In this document: positions 1 through 10,000 of the stretch, piece by piece | Layout: each line of letters opens with the position of its first letter | Numbering within the stretch: position 1 is the stretch's first letter | Assembly (NCBI GenBank): GCA_006247105.1 | Contig: CM016926.1 | Span: forward strand, 372,001-436,000 | Origin: Giardia muris | Lineage: Eukaryota; Fornicata; Diplomonadida; Hexamitidae | Direction: 5' to 3' | Length of the DNA stretch: 64,000 nt | Made by a program: the position numbers and the translations under genes | Notes under the pieces: model-generated | Seen by the model: only the letters and a program-made list of their open reading frames with translations | Database searches by the model: none | What the model was told of the DNA's origin: nothing

Positions 1-320
1 GTGGCAGCATTCGCGATGTAGAATATTGAGATGATCCATTGGGCTTGGCTTGAGGTTACTCCAAAGGTCTGGGCGAGCTGTGGGAGGGCAAGACTCATGA
101 CCTGCTGATCATAGCCGATGGAAATAGTCAAGGTGGAGAGGTAGAAGAACTGGCGCCAGAAGGAGGTCTTTCCAGGCGGGAAGCAATTACAAGATCGACG
201 AGTATTCCGCACAGACGCGTCTGCGGTCTCGGCCTCTGTCTCCGTCGTCACCAAGGACTCCGTGGATGCGCTGGAATCGGAGACATCCGAGTGCGTAGTT
301 GAACTAGGTTTGGTTACCAT
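1..320 (-). CDS. MFS transporter, N-terminal part (cut by window edge)
   Basis: Reading from the ATG at 318-320 on the minus strand, the frame stays open for 106 codons to the window edge. The first ~50 residues are a hydrophilic Ser/Thr/Glu-rich tail, probably cytosolic. A first membrane segment follows at about residues 59-80 and contains DQQVMSLALPQL. A second begins near residue 95 with WIISIFYIANAA. The sequence between them (LPQLAQTFG, then a W and an aromatic-rich helix) is typical of the start of drug:H+ antiporter-like major facilitator proteins. Substrate cannot be told from this fragment. It is divergent from the LRR gene, with 17 bp between the two ATGs. No stop or frameshift is seen in the visible part. 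Confidence 0.72.
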   Translation of the reverse strand, partial: MVTKPSSTTHSDVSDSSASTESLVTTETEAETADASVRNTRRSCNCFPPGKTSFWRQFFYLSTLTISIGYDQQVMSLALPQLAQTFGVTSSQAQWIISIFYIANAA

Positions 321-337
321 TTTTGATCTCAGAAAGG
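321..337. promoter_or_regulatory. Shared start region of a divergent pair
   Basis: Only 17 bp separate the ATG of the MFS gene (minus) from the ATG of the LRR gene (plus). The stretch opens with TTTT and ends with AGAAAGG. In Giardia, short A/T-rich tracts at the start codon act as initiators and promoters are often bidirectional. That this tract serves both genes is inferred. Confidence 0.45.
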
Positions 338-859
338 ATGATATCAACCCCACGCTTACGGCCAGAAGATATCCTGGTCATGAATATAGTGGGAGGACGG
401 CGAAGTGCCTCGTTGCGTAACCGCGGACTCAGAGAGTTAAAGGGGCTATCGCTCCCAACCATTTGTGATGCACTCGACCTCTCACAGAACGAATTGAAAG
501 TATGGCCAAATCTTTCATCACAGAGCTGCGCGTATGCCAAATACGTAAGGGTACTTTACCTCGCTTTTAACAAGCTCGAGTCATTCGAAAAGCCTCTTTC
601 GACAGTCTTCCCATATATTCAATCCCTCTCACTACGAGGGAACCAGCTATCTGACGTCCAGGGCCTATTGTATGGCCTTCGGGGCTTACCCTTGTTACAT
701 CTTGACATTGGGATCAATCCCATCTGGCCCACTAATATAGAAGAACAGGATGTCCTCATACGACTACTTCTTTCGTCCTGCAAGACTCTCCAGACCGTCA
801 CAGGGCGTCGCATCACACTGAACATGCGTCGTGGAGGATCACAAAGCTCTAAGCGGTAA
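338..859 (+). CDS. Leucine-rich repeat protein (SDS22/U2A'-like)
   Basis: 173 residues from the ATG at 338; a TTG at 323 would lengthen it by five codons but is not a likely start. At least three SDS22-type leucine-rich repeats are visible: LDLSQNEL at ~46, LYLAFNKL at ~73 and LSLRGNQL at ~98. A weaker repeat follows (LDIGINPI), then a short helical cap and a basic tail RRGGSQSSKR. Such small LRR proteins are binding scaffolds; relatives include PP1 regulators, axonemal LRR proteins and the U2 snRNP protein U2A'. The sequence does not decide between these. The IFT22-like gene converges on it from the other side, 40 bp away. Confidence 0.75.
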   Translation: MISTPRLRPEDILVMNIVGGRRSASLRNRGLRELKGLSLPTICDALDLSQNELKVWPNLSSQSCAYAKYVRVLYLAFNKLESFEKPLSTVFPYIQSLSLRGNQLSDVQGLLYGLRGLPLLHLDIGINPIWPTNIEEQDVLIRLLLSSCKTLQTVTGRRITLNMRRGGSQSSKR

Positions 860-899
860 GAGACCAAAGAGACTGGACTTCTTATCGTATATCTTCAAG

Positions 900-1448
900 T
901 CAAATCACTAGGAGGTTATTGTCGGCGGCGATTTTCGCGGCACATGCCCTGTGAATGAGCTCATCAATGGCCTCGATGAGGGGTGCACCACCACCGTCGA
1001 CAGATGTCCGGACGACGGGAAGGGAGCTAATGACTCTATCGTCAAAGGATAAACTTGACCCTTGTTCTGGGCCATTATGGGCAAACGCTACGGCCAAGTT
1101 ACCAGTTGCAAACTTCGTATTTGGGGTGACAAGGTCGAAGTATCGGCGTGCTATGGATGTTATATTTAATTCCGTGGCTGGAAGGACGAAGACGATCCCA
1201 TCAAGTTGACCCGCAATCCTGTTATAAAGATACTCATATGATGAGTCACCGGAGATGTCCCAAAGCTGGACGGAAACGGTCTCAGCAGGTTCAACTAAAG
1301 CTTTATCGATCTCAAGGATTCTAACGCCAACGGTTGCAGAATATGGAGGGATATCCCTCTCCCGCGCGACCTCGGCGTAATAATCGACAATCGTTGACTT
1401 TCCTACATGCGACGGTCCAAAGAAGCCAATCCTCACCGTTTGAGTCAT
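900..1448 (-). CDS. IFT22: IFT22/RABL5-like small GTPase
   Basis: 182 residues starting at the ATG at 1446-1448. Walker A is GPSHVGKS at residues 11-18. TVGVRILEID (39-48) and LWDISGD (62-68) match the hallmark TxGVRILE and LWDxGGD stretches of RABL5/IFT22, and the C-terminus LLVI resembles the short hydrophobic end of that family. A canonical NKxD base-recognition motif is absent: the corresponding stretch reads AVAFAHN. There is no C-terminal prenylation cysteine, as expected for RABL5. The family is a peripheral subunit of the IFT-B train that carries cargo in cilia. Length is close to the ~185 residues of the human protein. Confidence 0.75.
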   Translation of the reverse strand: MTQTVRIGFFGPSHVGKSTIVDYYAEVARERDIPPYSATVGVRILEIDKALVEPAETVSVQLWDISGDSSYEYLYNRIAGQLDGIVFVLPATELNITSIARRYFDLVTPNTKFATGNLAVAFAHNGPEQGSSLSFDDRVISSLPVVRTSVDGGGAPLIEAIDELIHRACAAKIAADNNLLVI

Positions 1449-1461
1449 ACTTTTTGGAAGT

Positions 1462-2091
1462 TCATTCTATAAGAAGGCCCTTAATCAAAGATAGCTTTGA
1501 GTGCCAGAAATCCCTATCCCTTGGTGATGAGAATGCTATACTGAAGCTTCTATTATCTTTCGTCGTGAATAACAAGGTATCCTCTCCTACCGGGTTTATG
1601 TTCAGTAATGTATCCAGTGGAACCACACCCTTGAGCCCATTACGTGTTGCGGTTGCCCAAAGTAAGACTGGGGGTTCCGTTTGTAGCCAAAAGTGTCGTA
1701 CTTTATGTCGCTCCATAAAGACTGCATCAAAGCCGAGTCTACATAGAATGAGAAGACGGTGTAGTTCTGGTCCAAAGTCCCGCTCTTTAGGACCACGAAG
1801 AGGTGGAGATGGAGTAAGTGGACTTGGGACTTGCTTCTCCAAAAGCTTTGTCTGTATCCGTTGATACCCTCCCCTAGTCTGATTCTGCGCCGATATGGTT
1901 GTGTTTGTGCTGGTCCTAGCCAGAGGCGTAGTCGGTCTTTGTCGACCTCCAGTGGTAGATGTGAAACTAACCCTTCGTCCAGATGTACTTCGAATTGTTC
2001 GGGATAACATCCCTGATAAAGGGACGGAGTCTGTCTCATGATAATCGCTACCACTGGCGTCAAGAGGTGCCGTCAGTCGAAGCGCTGACAT
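1462..2091 (-). CDS. PH-domain protein
   Basis: 209 residues. The first ~105 are Ser/Thr/Arg-rich and probably disordered. Residues ~118-204 look like a pleckstrin-homology domain: a basic first strand pair (ERHKVRHFWLQ), LLWATA, a middle LLFTTKDNRSFSIAF, and a closing helix with the near-invariant Trp in RDRDFWHSKLSLIKG. This suggests binding to phosphoinositides or a protein partner at membranes; ligand unknown. The ATG lies one base after the stop of the upstream ankyrin gene, and that junction also forms a poly(A)-type hexamer. The same window holds SAC1-like and OCRL-like phosphoinositide phosphatases, but any link is inference. Confidence 0.6.
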   Translation of the reverse strand: MSALRLTAPLDASGSDYHETDSVPLSGMLSRTIRSTSGRRVSFTSTTGGRQRPTTPLARTSTNTTISAQNQTRGGYQRIQTKLLEKQVPSPLTPSPPLRGPKERDFGPELHRLLILCRLGFDAVFMERHKVRHFWLQTEPPVLLWATATRNGLKGVVPLDTLLNINPVGEDTLLFTTKDNRSFSIAFSSPRDRDFWHSKLSLIKGLLIE

Positions 2092-2097
2092 TTTACT
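2092..2097 (-). terminator. Poly(A)-type hexamer AGTAAA containing a stop codon
   Basis: On the minus strand the ankyrin gene ends ...AGTAAAATG: AGTAAA holds the TAA stop, and the ATG of the next gene starts one base after the stop. AGTRAA is the described Giardia polyadenylation signal. Use at this site is inferred. Confidence 0.5.
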
Positions 2098-3142
2098 TAG
2101 CCTTCAATGCAACCAATGGAACCTCTCCTCTTGAAGACTGCGCCAAGTCGGCCACGATGTCGACATCGATACGGAGGTTATCGACCTTCTGCTTGAGACG
2201 AAGAAGGGTGACGTTGAGAGCAGAAAGGACTGCATCTGTAACCTGGGAGACTCCCGTCTTAGATCTTGCAATATTTGTCGCGGCGAGTTGCGCTAGGGCG
2301 TTAGCGACGTCCTGTTGAGCGTCTTCGCATTTCTGTCGCATGTCGTCAAGGTGTTGTTCCAGATCGTCCTTAGCATGAGTTGTCAAGCCAAGGTCTTCAG
2401 GGTATGTCACTATTTGTAGTGGAGTACCATCACCACCGTACCAATCCTCACCATGCCGCATAAACGATGGGGAACGAGCAGTAATCGGGGGTATCCCATC
2501 AACCGTTGAGACATCCTGGCCACCATAACGTGAACAGTCACGTAGAACACTCATCGTACTCTCACTTAAACCACCACAACCATTCCTCATCCCTTGTGCG
2601 AGGCATAACCGTGCTCGAACGAGATCGAATATAGCATCGCTTGGAAGCTTTCGAGCATGTCGAAGAGCAGCCTTTAACTCTTCGACGTCGAAGTCATATC
2701 CTTGAAGTACCAGCTCAGTGCAGGTAAGAGACTGAGACATAACTGCATAGTACAACGCGTCATAGCCATTAAGGTCCTTATCCTTGTCTGGATAGAATGG
2801 GAGAAGGACAGCGAGGGCGCGTGATGAGCCTTCTTGAGCGGCTACCATAAGAGGTGACCGTCCATCTGGTAAGAAGATCGCCCTCTCTTTGGGTGCCAAG
2901 ATCTCGCACAGCTCCGGTCTATCCAGTCGTGCAGCAAGGATAAGACCCGTCTCATTGCGCTTATTGAGGATATAACACTCCTCCTCCTCAAGGATACGGA
3001 CAAGCTCCGCATCTCCAAGGCGTACGGCCCGCATCAGCCCACTCTCCTTGTTCCGATCCACGCTTCGGCAGAAGTGCGGGAGCAGGCGACGGACAGCCGC
3101 GTAGTTATGGGAGTCGATCGCGGAACTCCACTGAGGATCCAT
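2093..3142 (-). CDS. Ankyrin repeat protein (Giardia protein 21.1 type) with coiled-coil tail
   Basis: 349 residues from the ATG at 3140-3142. The N-terminal ~170 residues carry about five ankyrin repeats with the 21.1-style pattern (GLMRAVRLGDAELVRIL, GLILAARLD, SPLMVAAQEGS). A Gly/Ser-rich linker follows, then a predicted coiled coil at about 265-340 (DDLEQHLDDMRQKCEDAQQD, then heptad-like helices). No kinase, RING or membrane segment is seen. It lies 5 bp downstream of the much larger ankyrin gene on the same strand, so the two may be an old tandem duplication. Family members are scaffold candidates of unknown function; some are cytoskeletal in Giardia. Confidence 0.8.
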   Translation of the reverse strand: MDPQWSSAIDSHNYAAVRRLLPHFCRSVDRNKESGLMRAVRLGDAELVRILEEEECYILNKRNETGLILAARLDRPELCEILAPKERAIFLPDGRSPLMVAAQEGSSRALAVLLPFYPDKDKDLNGYDALYYAVMSQSLTCTELVLQGYDFDVEELKAALRHARKLPSDAIFDLVRARLCLAQGMRNGCGGLSESTMSVLRDCSRYGGQDVSTVDGIPPITARSPSFMRHGEDWYGGDGTPLQIVTYPEDLGLTTHAKDDLEQHLDDMRQKCEDAQQDVANALAQLAATNIARSKTGVSQVTDAVLSALNVTLLRLKQKVDNLRIDVDIVADLAQSSRGEVPLVALKAK

Positions 3143-3146
3143 TTTC

Positions 3147-3152
3147 TTTACA
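3147..3152 (-). terminator. Poly(A)-type hexamer TGTAAA containing a stop codon
   Basis: The large ankyrin gene ends GTGTAAAGAAAATG on the minus strand: the TAA stop sits in TGTAAA, and the next gene's ATG follows five bases after the stop. It is a one-base variant of AGTRAA. Function is inferred. Confidence 0.4.
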
Positions 3153-6100
3153 CATTCCGCGAAGCTTGGTTCCTAAGAAATCCAATGACCTCAGGCCGCG
3201 TCGCCCAACTGATGGCGGTCTTCCCATCTGGTTGAGTGATGTGACCTTCTAATGGGTATAGAAGCTTGACCATATTCAATGCTCCAGCTTGCGCGGCCGC
3301 CATTAACGCCGTGAAGCCAGAACCACACATGTATGACGAGTTTGTCACCATCGTTGCCTCTCCAAGTAACTTCTGCGCAAGTCCTGTTTGATTGCTCATG
3401 GCCGCCCACATCAGGGCCGTCATCCCTGTATCGTCGGTCATCTTTGCTTCCTTCTTAATCAGCAGTTCGGTAACCCTTTCGTGGCTGGTCCCGCTGTTGT
3501 TCTGGATAGCCAGCATCAGCGCCGTCAATCCATTATTGTCTCGCATCCCCCCCTCAATATCCACCAGAACTTCTACGGTCTCGGCGAACCCATAGCGTGC
3601 AGCAATCATCAAGGCGCTGATGCCCTGGTTATCTGTCAAACGGCCCTCAACGGAGGATAACGTCTTGGCGATCTCATAATGATTCCGAGACGCGGCTATC
3701 ATAAGGGCGGTACCACCATCAAGCTCGTAAAACTGATGGAGTGGATAGGTAGGAACGCGAAGGCCACCCTCCAAAGGGAAAAGCATGGCGGCGGCATCCC
3801 GCCAGTCCAATTCGGCGGCATACATCAACCCCGTCATCCCCTTCTCATCCGTCTGCGTACATTGCTGCTCCAGATGCTTGTATAACCCCTGGATATCGTG
3901 GTTCACGACTGCATGGATCAAAGACGTCGCCTTCTCTCCGGGGTGTGACTTCAGTTCTGAGGTAATTGGACGTTCAACTTGATGAGGTGGAGATGGAGCT
4001 TGTGAGGGTGGGGGTCTTTGTAAAAGAGCAACTACCTCTGTATTCCCCTTCTCCATCGCTATATCAAGCGCTCTTTGACCGAAGGAGTTCACGATATCCT
4101 GTTCGTATGGGGCAAGTAGACGCACAAAGTCGATCTTACCAAGGCGTGCGGCATACATCAGCGCGCAGTTCCCATATTGATCTACTTGGCGCGCTTGGCT
4201 CTCGCAAAGTGATCGTGCATGGGCCAAATCATCCACTTCGACACAAGCCATAAGCTCTGTCTTCGAATTGGTCCCAGACGCCGAATTACGTCTCCGAAGT
4301 CGTCCTGAACTTGCAGATCTGGGGCGAAGATTCTCAAGTGCTGCTCTAGACTGTGAATGCGGCTCAGAACCATTATCATTAGGCGGTCCTGGTCTTCTAT
4401 ACAGCTCTGTTTTGGGTGTTACAAAACCAATGGCAGAATCTGGCCTCCCATCCTTACCTGATGAACGCTCTTTCCGATATACCTCGGAATCCGATGCATC
4501 TGGACTAAGCATACTGGATTGGACGTGAGGCATCGTCCCTTCCACCTGTCTTACTGGGGGAGGTACCGCTTCATAACGACGTGGAACCTCGTCATCCTCT
4601 CCACTACCTTCATCTCCCTCGTTGAAATCGGCAGCATGTAACTGTCTTTCAGGTGGCTCATTGGCCCCTTTACGCATCGGTTGCCGCTTGACAGCCTCTG
4701 GGGTGATGTGCTGATCAATAATACGGTATTCTTCAATGATCCTCGATGTTGATGCGGAACCGGACCTATTCGGAACACGCTTCTCAAGTATTGGCCCACG
4801 CTTCCGTAAGACCGGGCCACTTGACTCTTCCCGTGGAGAAGGATGATCAGTCTGCTTTGGGGTCTCAATTTCCTGCAGATATGCAAGTACTTTCTTTGCA
4901 TTCGTGAATTCTGCGACTTGTCTTGGGCCACTTCCATCCGAAGTTCTCAAATCTCTCTCCACATAATAGAGAATCTTTAGAGACTCAAGAGAGTCGGCAG
5001 CTGCCGCGTACATAAGTGCGGTCATCCCATTCTCGTCTTGCATTCGTGATTCAAAGGAGCTCAAGAGGTGAACGGCCTTATCAGCATTCGCCTCAGCGGC
5101 GCTCATGAGAGCGGTTTTTCCAGTGATCGAGGTCATTCGAGCCTCCTTTTTTGAAAGGAGACGAACTATCTGAACGTTATTCCGAGAAGCGGCGATCATT
5201 AAGGCAGTGATCCCAATGTTATCAGCCAGACCTGCCTCTACGCCGACAAGCTTCTGTACGGACTCGAGATCATCGCATATCACGGCGGTCATAAGGGCTG
5301 TTTGACCCTCTTCGTTCCTTCGGCCCTGCTGATCCTTAAGATAGTGATCTATTCGTGGAACATCGTGTGCATGAATGGCGAGCATCAGGTCTGAGTTATT
5401 TAGGGCATTATGTCCTTCCTTTGGAGGTATCCCGTTGTCATGTTGCTTATTCTGTGGCCGAGTGTCCTGATTAGGGGTTAATGTCTCATAAGGAGGTTGA
5501 GTTGGTGCCCCTTCCTCAGGTTCAAGCTTAATAGTATCGAGATCTAAGGGTTGAGAGGGTTGAGGGAGACTGGAAGTGATATCGAGTTGAGTTGATGGAA
5601 GATGTGAAAGAGCTGAAGGTACTTCATCTTCATTATTAGGGTCTGCCGTCTTATTGACTTCGTCCCCAAGACAGAATTTCTGTTTCGTGCTGAACTTGTT
5701 CTGAGCATGTTGAGATAGAGATGGTGCACGGCTTATTCGTCTTGGTGGCAGGGGAGTCGAAGGGATTGGGACGGGATGCCTTGGCAAGTCGATGCTCGGA
5801 GGGATGGGGGACTCGCTATATGTGTTGAGTGAGGTAGGCTCCTGATAACGCTGAGTATCATGAGACATGGAAATGGAGCGGCCAGGAGGAGGGATTTGTA
5901 ATGGCTGCAATACCGGTTGTTGTACAAGCTGGGAAATGAGGTTCTGATAGAGGGGTTGTGTTGGCGCGGGCATGGGCCCATCAAAGGTCGTCATAGATAG
6001 GTTCGAGCTCAATATAGAGTTCGCCGGTCGTGCCCAATCCAATTGCATTCTCAGCCATGTGATGATATGTTTCTGTCGATTAAGTAGGGTTCTCATGATC

Positions 6101-6675
6101 CGGCAACTTAGACACGAGTCCTGTGACATTCGAGATAGAGAAGACTTCAGAAGGTCAATACACTCCACATTACCGCTTCTTTGTGCCACCTCCAAGGCAT
6201 AGCGCAGGTCAGTCTCCATTAGGTCTTGGCAGTCGATGAGGAACTTCGCACAATTGTTCTGTCCGTATAGGATAGCATACTCTAGTGCAGAATTACCTCT
6301 GTCATCGCGGGCGTTTGTACAGTGCGGAAGAAGGACGGTGAGGATGTCAACGCTGCCTTGCTTTGCGGCAGCCATTAAGGGGGTCATTCCACCGGAAGTA
6401 GTAACGTCCTTCTCATAAGGTGCGAGAATATCGACGAGGATCGCGTTGTTTGCGGCCACCGCGATCTGGAGAGCGGTCTGACCGCGTTTGGAGGCGATCC
6501 CTCCCTCGTATGGGGCAAGAGTACGGGCCAGCATAGCATTCCCACTAAGTGCGGCCAGGATTAGAGCCGTATTCCCCGAGGCGTCGTAGCTGCCCTTAAA
6601 CTGGTCCGCGTAGCTCAGGACTAGCCCCAAGTCGCCGGTCCGAACGATTTCAAACCATTGAGCTAATGTACCCAT
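3148..6675 (-). CDS. Large ankyrin repeat protein (protein 21.1 type)
   Basis: 1175 residues, starting MGTLAQWFEIVRTGD, which resembles the short lead-in of the other 21.1 genes here. Three ankyrin blocks are separated by disordered Pro/Ser/Glu-rich linkers: about 1-190, 423-580 and 800-1170. Repeat consensus is GxTALMxAAxxG followed by VxLLxxxE, repeated nearly without variation (for example TGMTALMWAAMS, SGFTALMAAAQAG). The linkers hold many short basic and Ser-rich stretches that could be phosphorylated. No catalytic domain is seen. The last block is the longest, with about nine repeats. The first block contains a divergent helix-rich segment near 160-215. Probably a cytoplasmic or cytoskeletal scaffold. 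Confidence 0.85.
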   Translation of the reverse strand: MGTLAQWFEIVRTGDLGLVLSYADQFKGSYDASGNTALILAALSGNAMLARTLAPYEGGIASKRGQTALQIAVAANNAILVDILAPYEKDVTTSGGMTPLMAAAKQGSVDILTVLLPHCTNARDDRGNSALEYAILYGQNNCAKFLIDCQDLMETDLRYALEVAQRSGNVECIDLLKSSLSRMSQDSCLSCRIMRTLLNRQKHIITWLRMQLDWARPANSILSSNLSMTTFDGPMPAPTQPLYQNLISQLVQQPVLQPLQIPPPGRSISMSHDTQRYQEPTSLNTYSESPIPPSIDLPRHPVPIPSTPLPPRRISRAPSLSQHAQNKFSTKQKFCLGDEVNKTADPNNEDEVPSALSHLPSTQLDITSSLPQPSQPLDLDTIKLEPEEGAPTQPPYETLTPNQDTRPQNKQHDNGIPPKEGHNALNNSDLMLAIHAHDVPRIDHYLKDQQGRRNEEGQTALMTAVICDDLESVQKLVGVEAGLADNIGITALMIAASRNNVQIVRLLSKKEARMTSITGKTALMSAAEANADKAVHLLSSFESRMQDENGMTALMYAAAADSLESLKILYYVERDLRTSDGSGPRQVAEFTNAKKVLAYLQEIETPKQTDHPSPREESSGPVLRKRGPILEKRVPNRSGSASTSRIIEEYRIIDQHITPEAVKRQPMRKGANEPPERQLHAADFNEGDEGSGEDDEVPRRYEAVPPPVRQVEGTMPHVQSSMLSPDASDSEVYRKERSSGKDGRPDSAIGFVTPKTELYRRPGPPNDNGSEPHSQSRAALENLRPRSASSGRLRRRNSASGTNSKTELMACVEVDDLAHARSLCESQARQVDQYGNCALMYAARLGKIDFVRLLAPYEQDIVNSFGQRALDIAMEKGNTEVVALLQRPPPSQAPSPPHQVERPITSELKSHPGEKATSLIHAVVNHDIQGLYKHLEQQCTQTDEKGMTGLMYAAELDWRDAAAMLFPLEGGLRVPTYPLHQFYELDGGTALMIAASRNHYEIAKTLSSVEGRLTDNQGISALMIAARYGFAETVEVLVDIEGGMRDNNGLTALMLAIQNNSGTSHERVTELLIKKEAKMTDDTGMTALMWAAMSNQTGLAQKLLGEATMVTNSSYMCGSGFTALMAAAQAGALNMVKLLYPLEGHITQPDGKTAISWATRPEVIGFLRNQASRNV

Positions 6676-7010
6676 GGAATTTGATATTTACTCTTCACCC
6701 TATGCGGTTCAAAGTCTGCAGAATGAAGGCATTGAGGCCAAGGTGGATTATGAGTAGGTCTCCCTTAACAGCGGTTACATTCAAACGTCAGTTTACAGGT
6801 CCTACAAGCGGTTCGAACAAGTGTTTCAACAGTTGAGAGTAATTTGACATTCTACATTATTCTCGTGAGGGCTGACATGGATAACCCAGTGTCGTGGAAT
6901 TATACTTCCAACACCGAAAGCACCTTTCAAGCAGATGTGTGCTTGAGCATGTGATGAAAAAGGTAGCCCCATGGGATTCCGGAGTCCCGTCTCGTCTCGT
7001 CTAAAGGGGA
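6676..7010. other. Intergenic stretch, 335 bp, no gene recognised
   Basis: This lies upstream of the large ankyrin gene (minus) and downstream of the receptor-like gene (minus). The largest ATG reading frame I found runs 6723-6836 (37 codons) and shows no family resemblance. A tRNA-like GGTTCGAAC at 6810-6818 lacks a pairing T-stem. A 16-bp near-palindrome at 6973-6988 is followed by three CTCGT-like units at about 6989-7002. Promoter of the ankyrin gene is expected near 6676-6690 (A/T-rich ATTTGATATTTA). Confidence 0.5.
6973..6988. repeat. Near-perfect 16-bp inverted repeat
   Basis: GGGATTCCGGAGTCCC pairs with itself across the whole length with one G-T pair and no loop. It lies 22 bp beyond the stop of the minus-strand receptor-like gene, so its transcript could fold here. 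It could also be a binding site. Confidence 0.45.
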
Positions 7011-10000
7011 TTAGGAACCCGTTACTCTTGTGTCAAGATTCGCCCAAGACGCCGTAGTAATATCCATACATAGCCTATGAAGATTGGCAACTGGAATTCC
7101 CATAGAGCCACCTTGTCCGGTTAGGATCCTAGAATATGAGTCCGGATCCCCAAGAGCTAAGGCTGCTAGTGCAGCAATGGCCGTCTGAAGCTCACGATCG
7201 AAAGCTTTTGCGTCATCCACCCCGAGCTTCAAGTACTCCGTCCCCAGATGCATTGGGGGTTCAAGTTTGATATGCCCATTAGTATCTTTGAGAATCGAAG
7301 CCGGAGTCAAGTCGCCAAAGGCTCGAGGTGGGATGGAATTGAAGGCCGCATGACGTAACCCATTAAGAACCTGAGATACACAGCCCTCATCGATCTGTGG
7401 ATATAGAGCCAGCTCCTCAGTTATAAGAATCACGAAGGTATGAGACGGTGACGTACTAAGGTCTCGGAGAATCGCACCGAGAGTGTATTCCTCTACCCCG
7501 ATGTTCAACAAGGGATGATATATCTCCGCGGCCTGTAGAGGAGGAGCTAAACGGTTCTCCGGGAGGTTGTACCAGATGAAAGCTTGCATGTAATAGTTTT
7601 CCGCAGCAGTGTCGTTCGAGAACTCCTTCACGAAGACCGTGACACGCTCGCCAAGGCAGACCGCTGCGAAGGAATAGGTCAAGACGGTCTCCTCCCCGTC
7701 ACCGGCTAGGCGCGCAGTCCCCGTAGATGCAGTCTTAGTAACCTGTGTAATACCTGCACGAAGGCTTCTCATCGTCTCAAGAACCTCCCGAGTAGTTTCC
7801 GCCGAAATGGTAGTAATGTTGATCAACGGGCCTCTCTCATTGTTGCTGAAGGGAAGACCCTGTGCGATGAGTTCGACGAGTGGGGTTCCGGGAAGTGGTG
7901 GGCGTATCATCGTGAGTTGATGATCCTCTATGGGCTCCTCCTCTCTCTTGACCTGGAACTCTCCCTTCACGGGACGGTTGAATAGGACATAAAACAAATA
8001 GGGGAGAACTATAACGAAAAAGGCGGAGACAAGGATACCAATCACGAGGAGGATCCACTCTCCAGCATTATATGTCGGTCTAAGACTGCTATTCAACCAA
8101 AGGATACAAGAGTCTTGGATCTCAGAAGGAATAGACATGTTCTTGAAGCTACCAGTATTAGCTCGATCCATCATCTGGAATCCGAAAACGTATTGACCAG
8201 GCCCACGAATCAAAAGGTTTTCGACGGAACAAAACGTAGCCTCGGTCTGAGTGAGTGAATAGTTGCCAACAATGTTACGCCCACTCAGTCTTTTAATGAT
8301 TCCATCGTACTTCGTGCCATCCGGGACGTCACGAGCGTCGTATAATAGAATCCTGACACGTCCACATGGGTCTTCTTTTGCCCCCATCGGGAAGGTAAGC
8401 AAGTTCCCATACTCATCTGCAAGCGTAACGGAGATGGTGAACCGCGTCTTTTTGGTAAGCAATCGAGGGTTGACCAGTACATGTCCGAGCTGGGCCATTT
8501 CTTGAGGCTCTATGGTCAACGGAGTTTCCCCTAGTATTACCCCGGCACTACTGACGACGACGTGATAGTTTCCACTAATGTTTATCGCCTTTAACGACCC
8601 AGTGCATGTCGTTCCTGAGAGGGTAAAGTCTGGTTGATAGGCCTCATTACTCACCCCAAAAGTCACCGTAAGACCCGTGCAAATATCATCCGTTAGGCTT
8701 GCAGCCGTCAATTCCAACGTCATCTCAGTGTTACATGTGACTGTAACTTGTTCTGTTCCATCAATCTTGACCTTAAGAGTCTTAGTTATATCACCAACTT
8801 GGTATGGAATTAGTTTCCCAGTAGCGATCACCTTATTCTCAACAGCAAGAGGGGTAAATAACGTGATGCGACCGTTTGCAAAGGAGAGTGCGGTGACACT
8901 AGTACGGGACTCAGGATCAATCTCAGAGCTTAGCTCCGAGCCCTCAATTAGCTGTGGAAGCTTGAAGGATCGAGTCAGATCCTCTTTGACTTGGACAAAT
9001 GGGGACCCCTTTGGATCATAGAGACTACTTGGTAGGGTAGCGAAATGGACCGTAAATGGGTTCTGATTATCGATAAAGCTGAAGACATTAAGCCCAGCGC
9101 CAATAGGTGAGATGCGACTCGGAGTAACAAGCCCACTTATCGTTCCAATCAATTTGAACTCCATCTGCCCGATGAGATACTCAACCATGATGGCAGATGA
9201 GAGGGCAGTTTGAACTCCAACGAGAAGCGTGGCATTATAGGTGAAGGCTATGGCAGGCCCGACCGTCGATAAGGAGTTCCCAGGTATTTGCCCCTGAGAA
9301 GCTCGAGCATCTGACGTATCGTTTTGAAAGACCTCATGCATCAATAGGAAGTACGAACGATGAAAGATTCCAGTGGGAAACATGTCGGATGAGATACTGA
9401 TGAAGTAAAGGCGCTTGCTCTCGCCACCTAAGATGAGATTTCCATTACGCATGGCACCAGTCTTGAAGTAGAACTCATTCTCATCTGTGGCGCCAAGGCC
9501 TGTTGTAACCTCCGGGAGTAAGGCCACTACGGGCCCTTGACCAACCCATCCTTTGGTTTGCAATTCGAAGACGAGCGCACTTCCAATGGTAAGTGGTTTC
9601 AAGGAGAGAGGCTTGGTATATGTGGTGTTTGGACAGGTAAGTACGATCCGTAACACTTTTCCTACGGCATAGGGGTCAAGGATGAGCTTCCCATTAGTAC
9701 AGGACTTAATTTTGTACTTATTTTCGAAGCTAAGGTCCGAACTTAGACTCACGTTGATAGTATCGGGTGAAGTGGCCCCGCTAAGTGTCATAGGCTTTAT
9801 GGTCTGTGCACTCAGATCGATCTGGAATACACGAACGAGGGCAAGCAGTTGCGACGCATAACGATGGGCATAGTTCACGGCTAAGAACTCATCAGAGATC
9901 GCCACGTCTGTTATATGGTATCCGCCTCCACCCATAATGGACGGGAAGAGATCGGCATATGAAACAGGCTGTACTTTCAACTGGTCAGTGCTCTTCTTCC

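Noticed and set aside
6810..6818. GGTTCGAAC, a tRNA T-loop-like sequence
   Set aside because: Flanking five bases on each side do not pair, and no D-arm or acceptor stem fits around it.
6723..6836. 37-codon plus-strand ATG frame
   Set aside because: Short, no resemblance to any family, and no clear initiator; treated as chance.
6951..6957. GTGATGA resembling a box C of a C/D snoRNA
   Set aside because: No box D (CTGA) or closing stem found within a normal distance.
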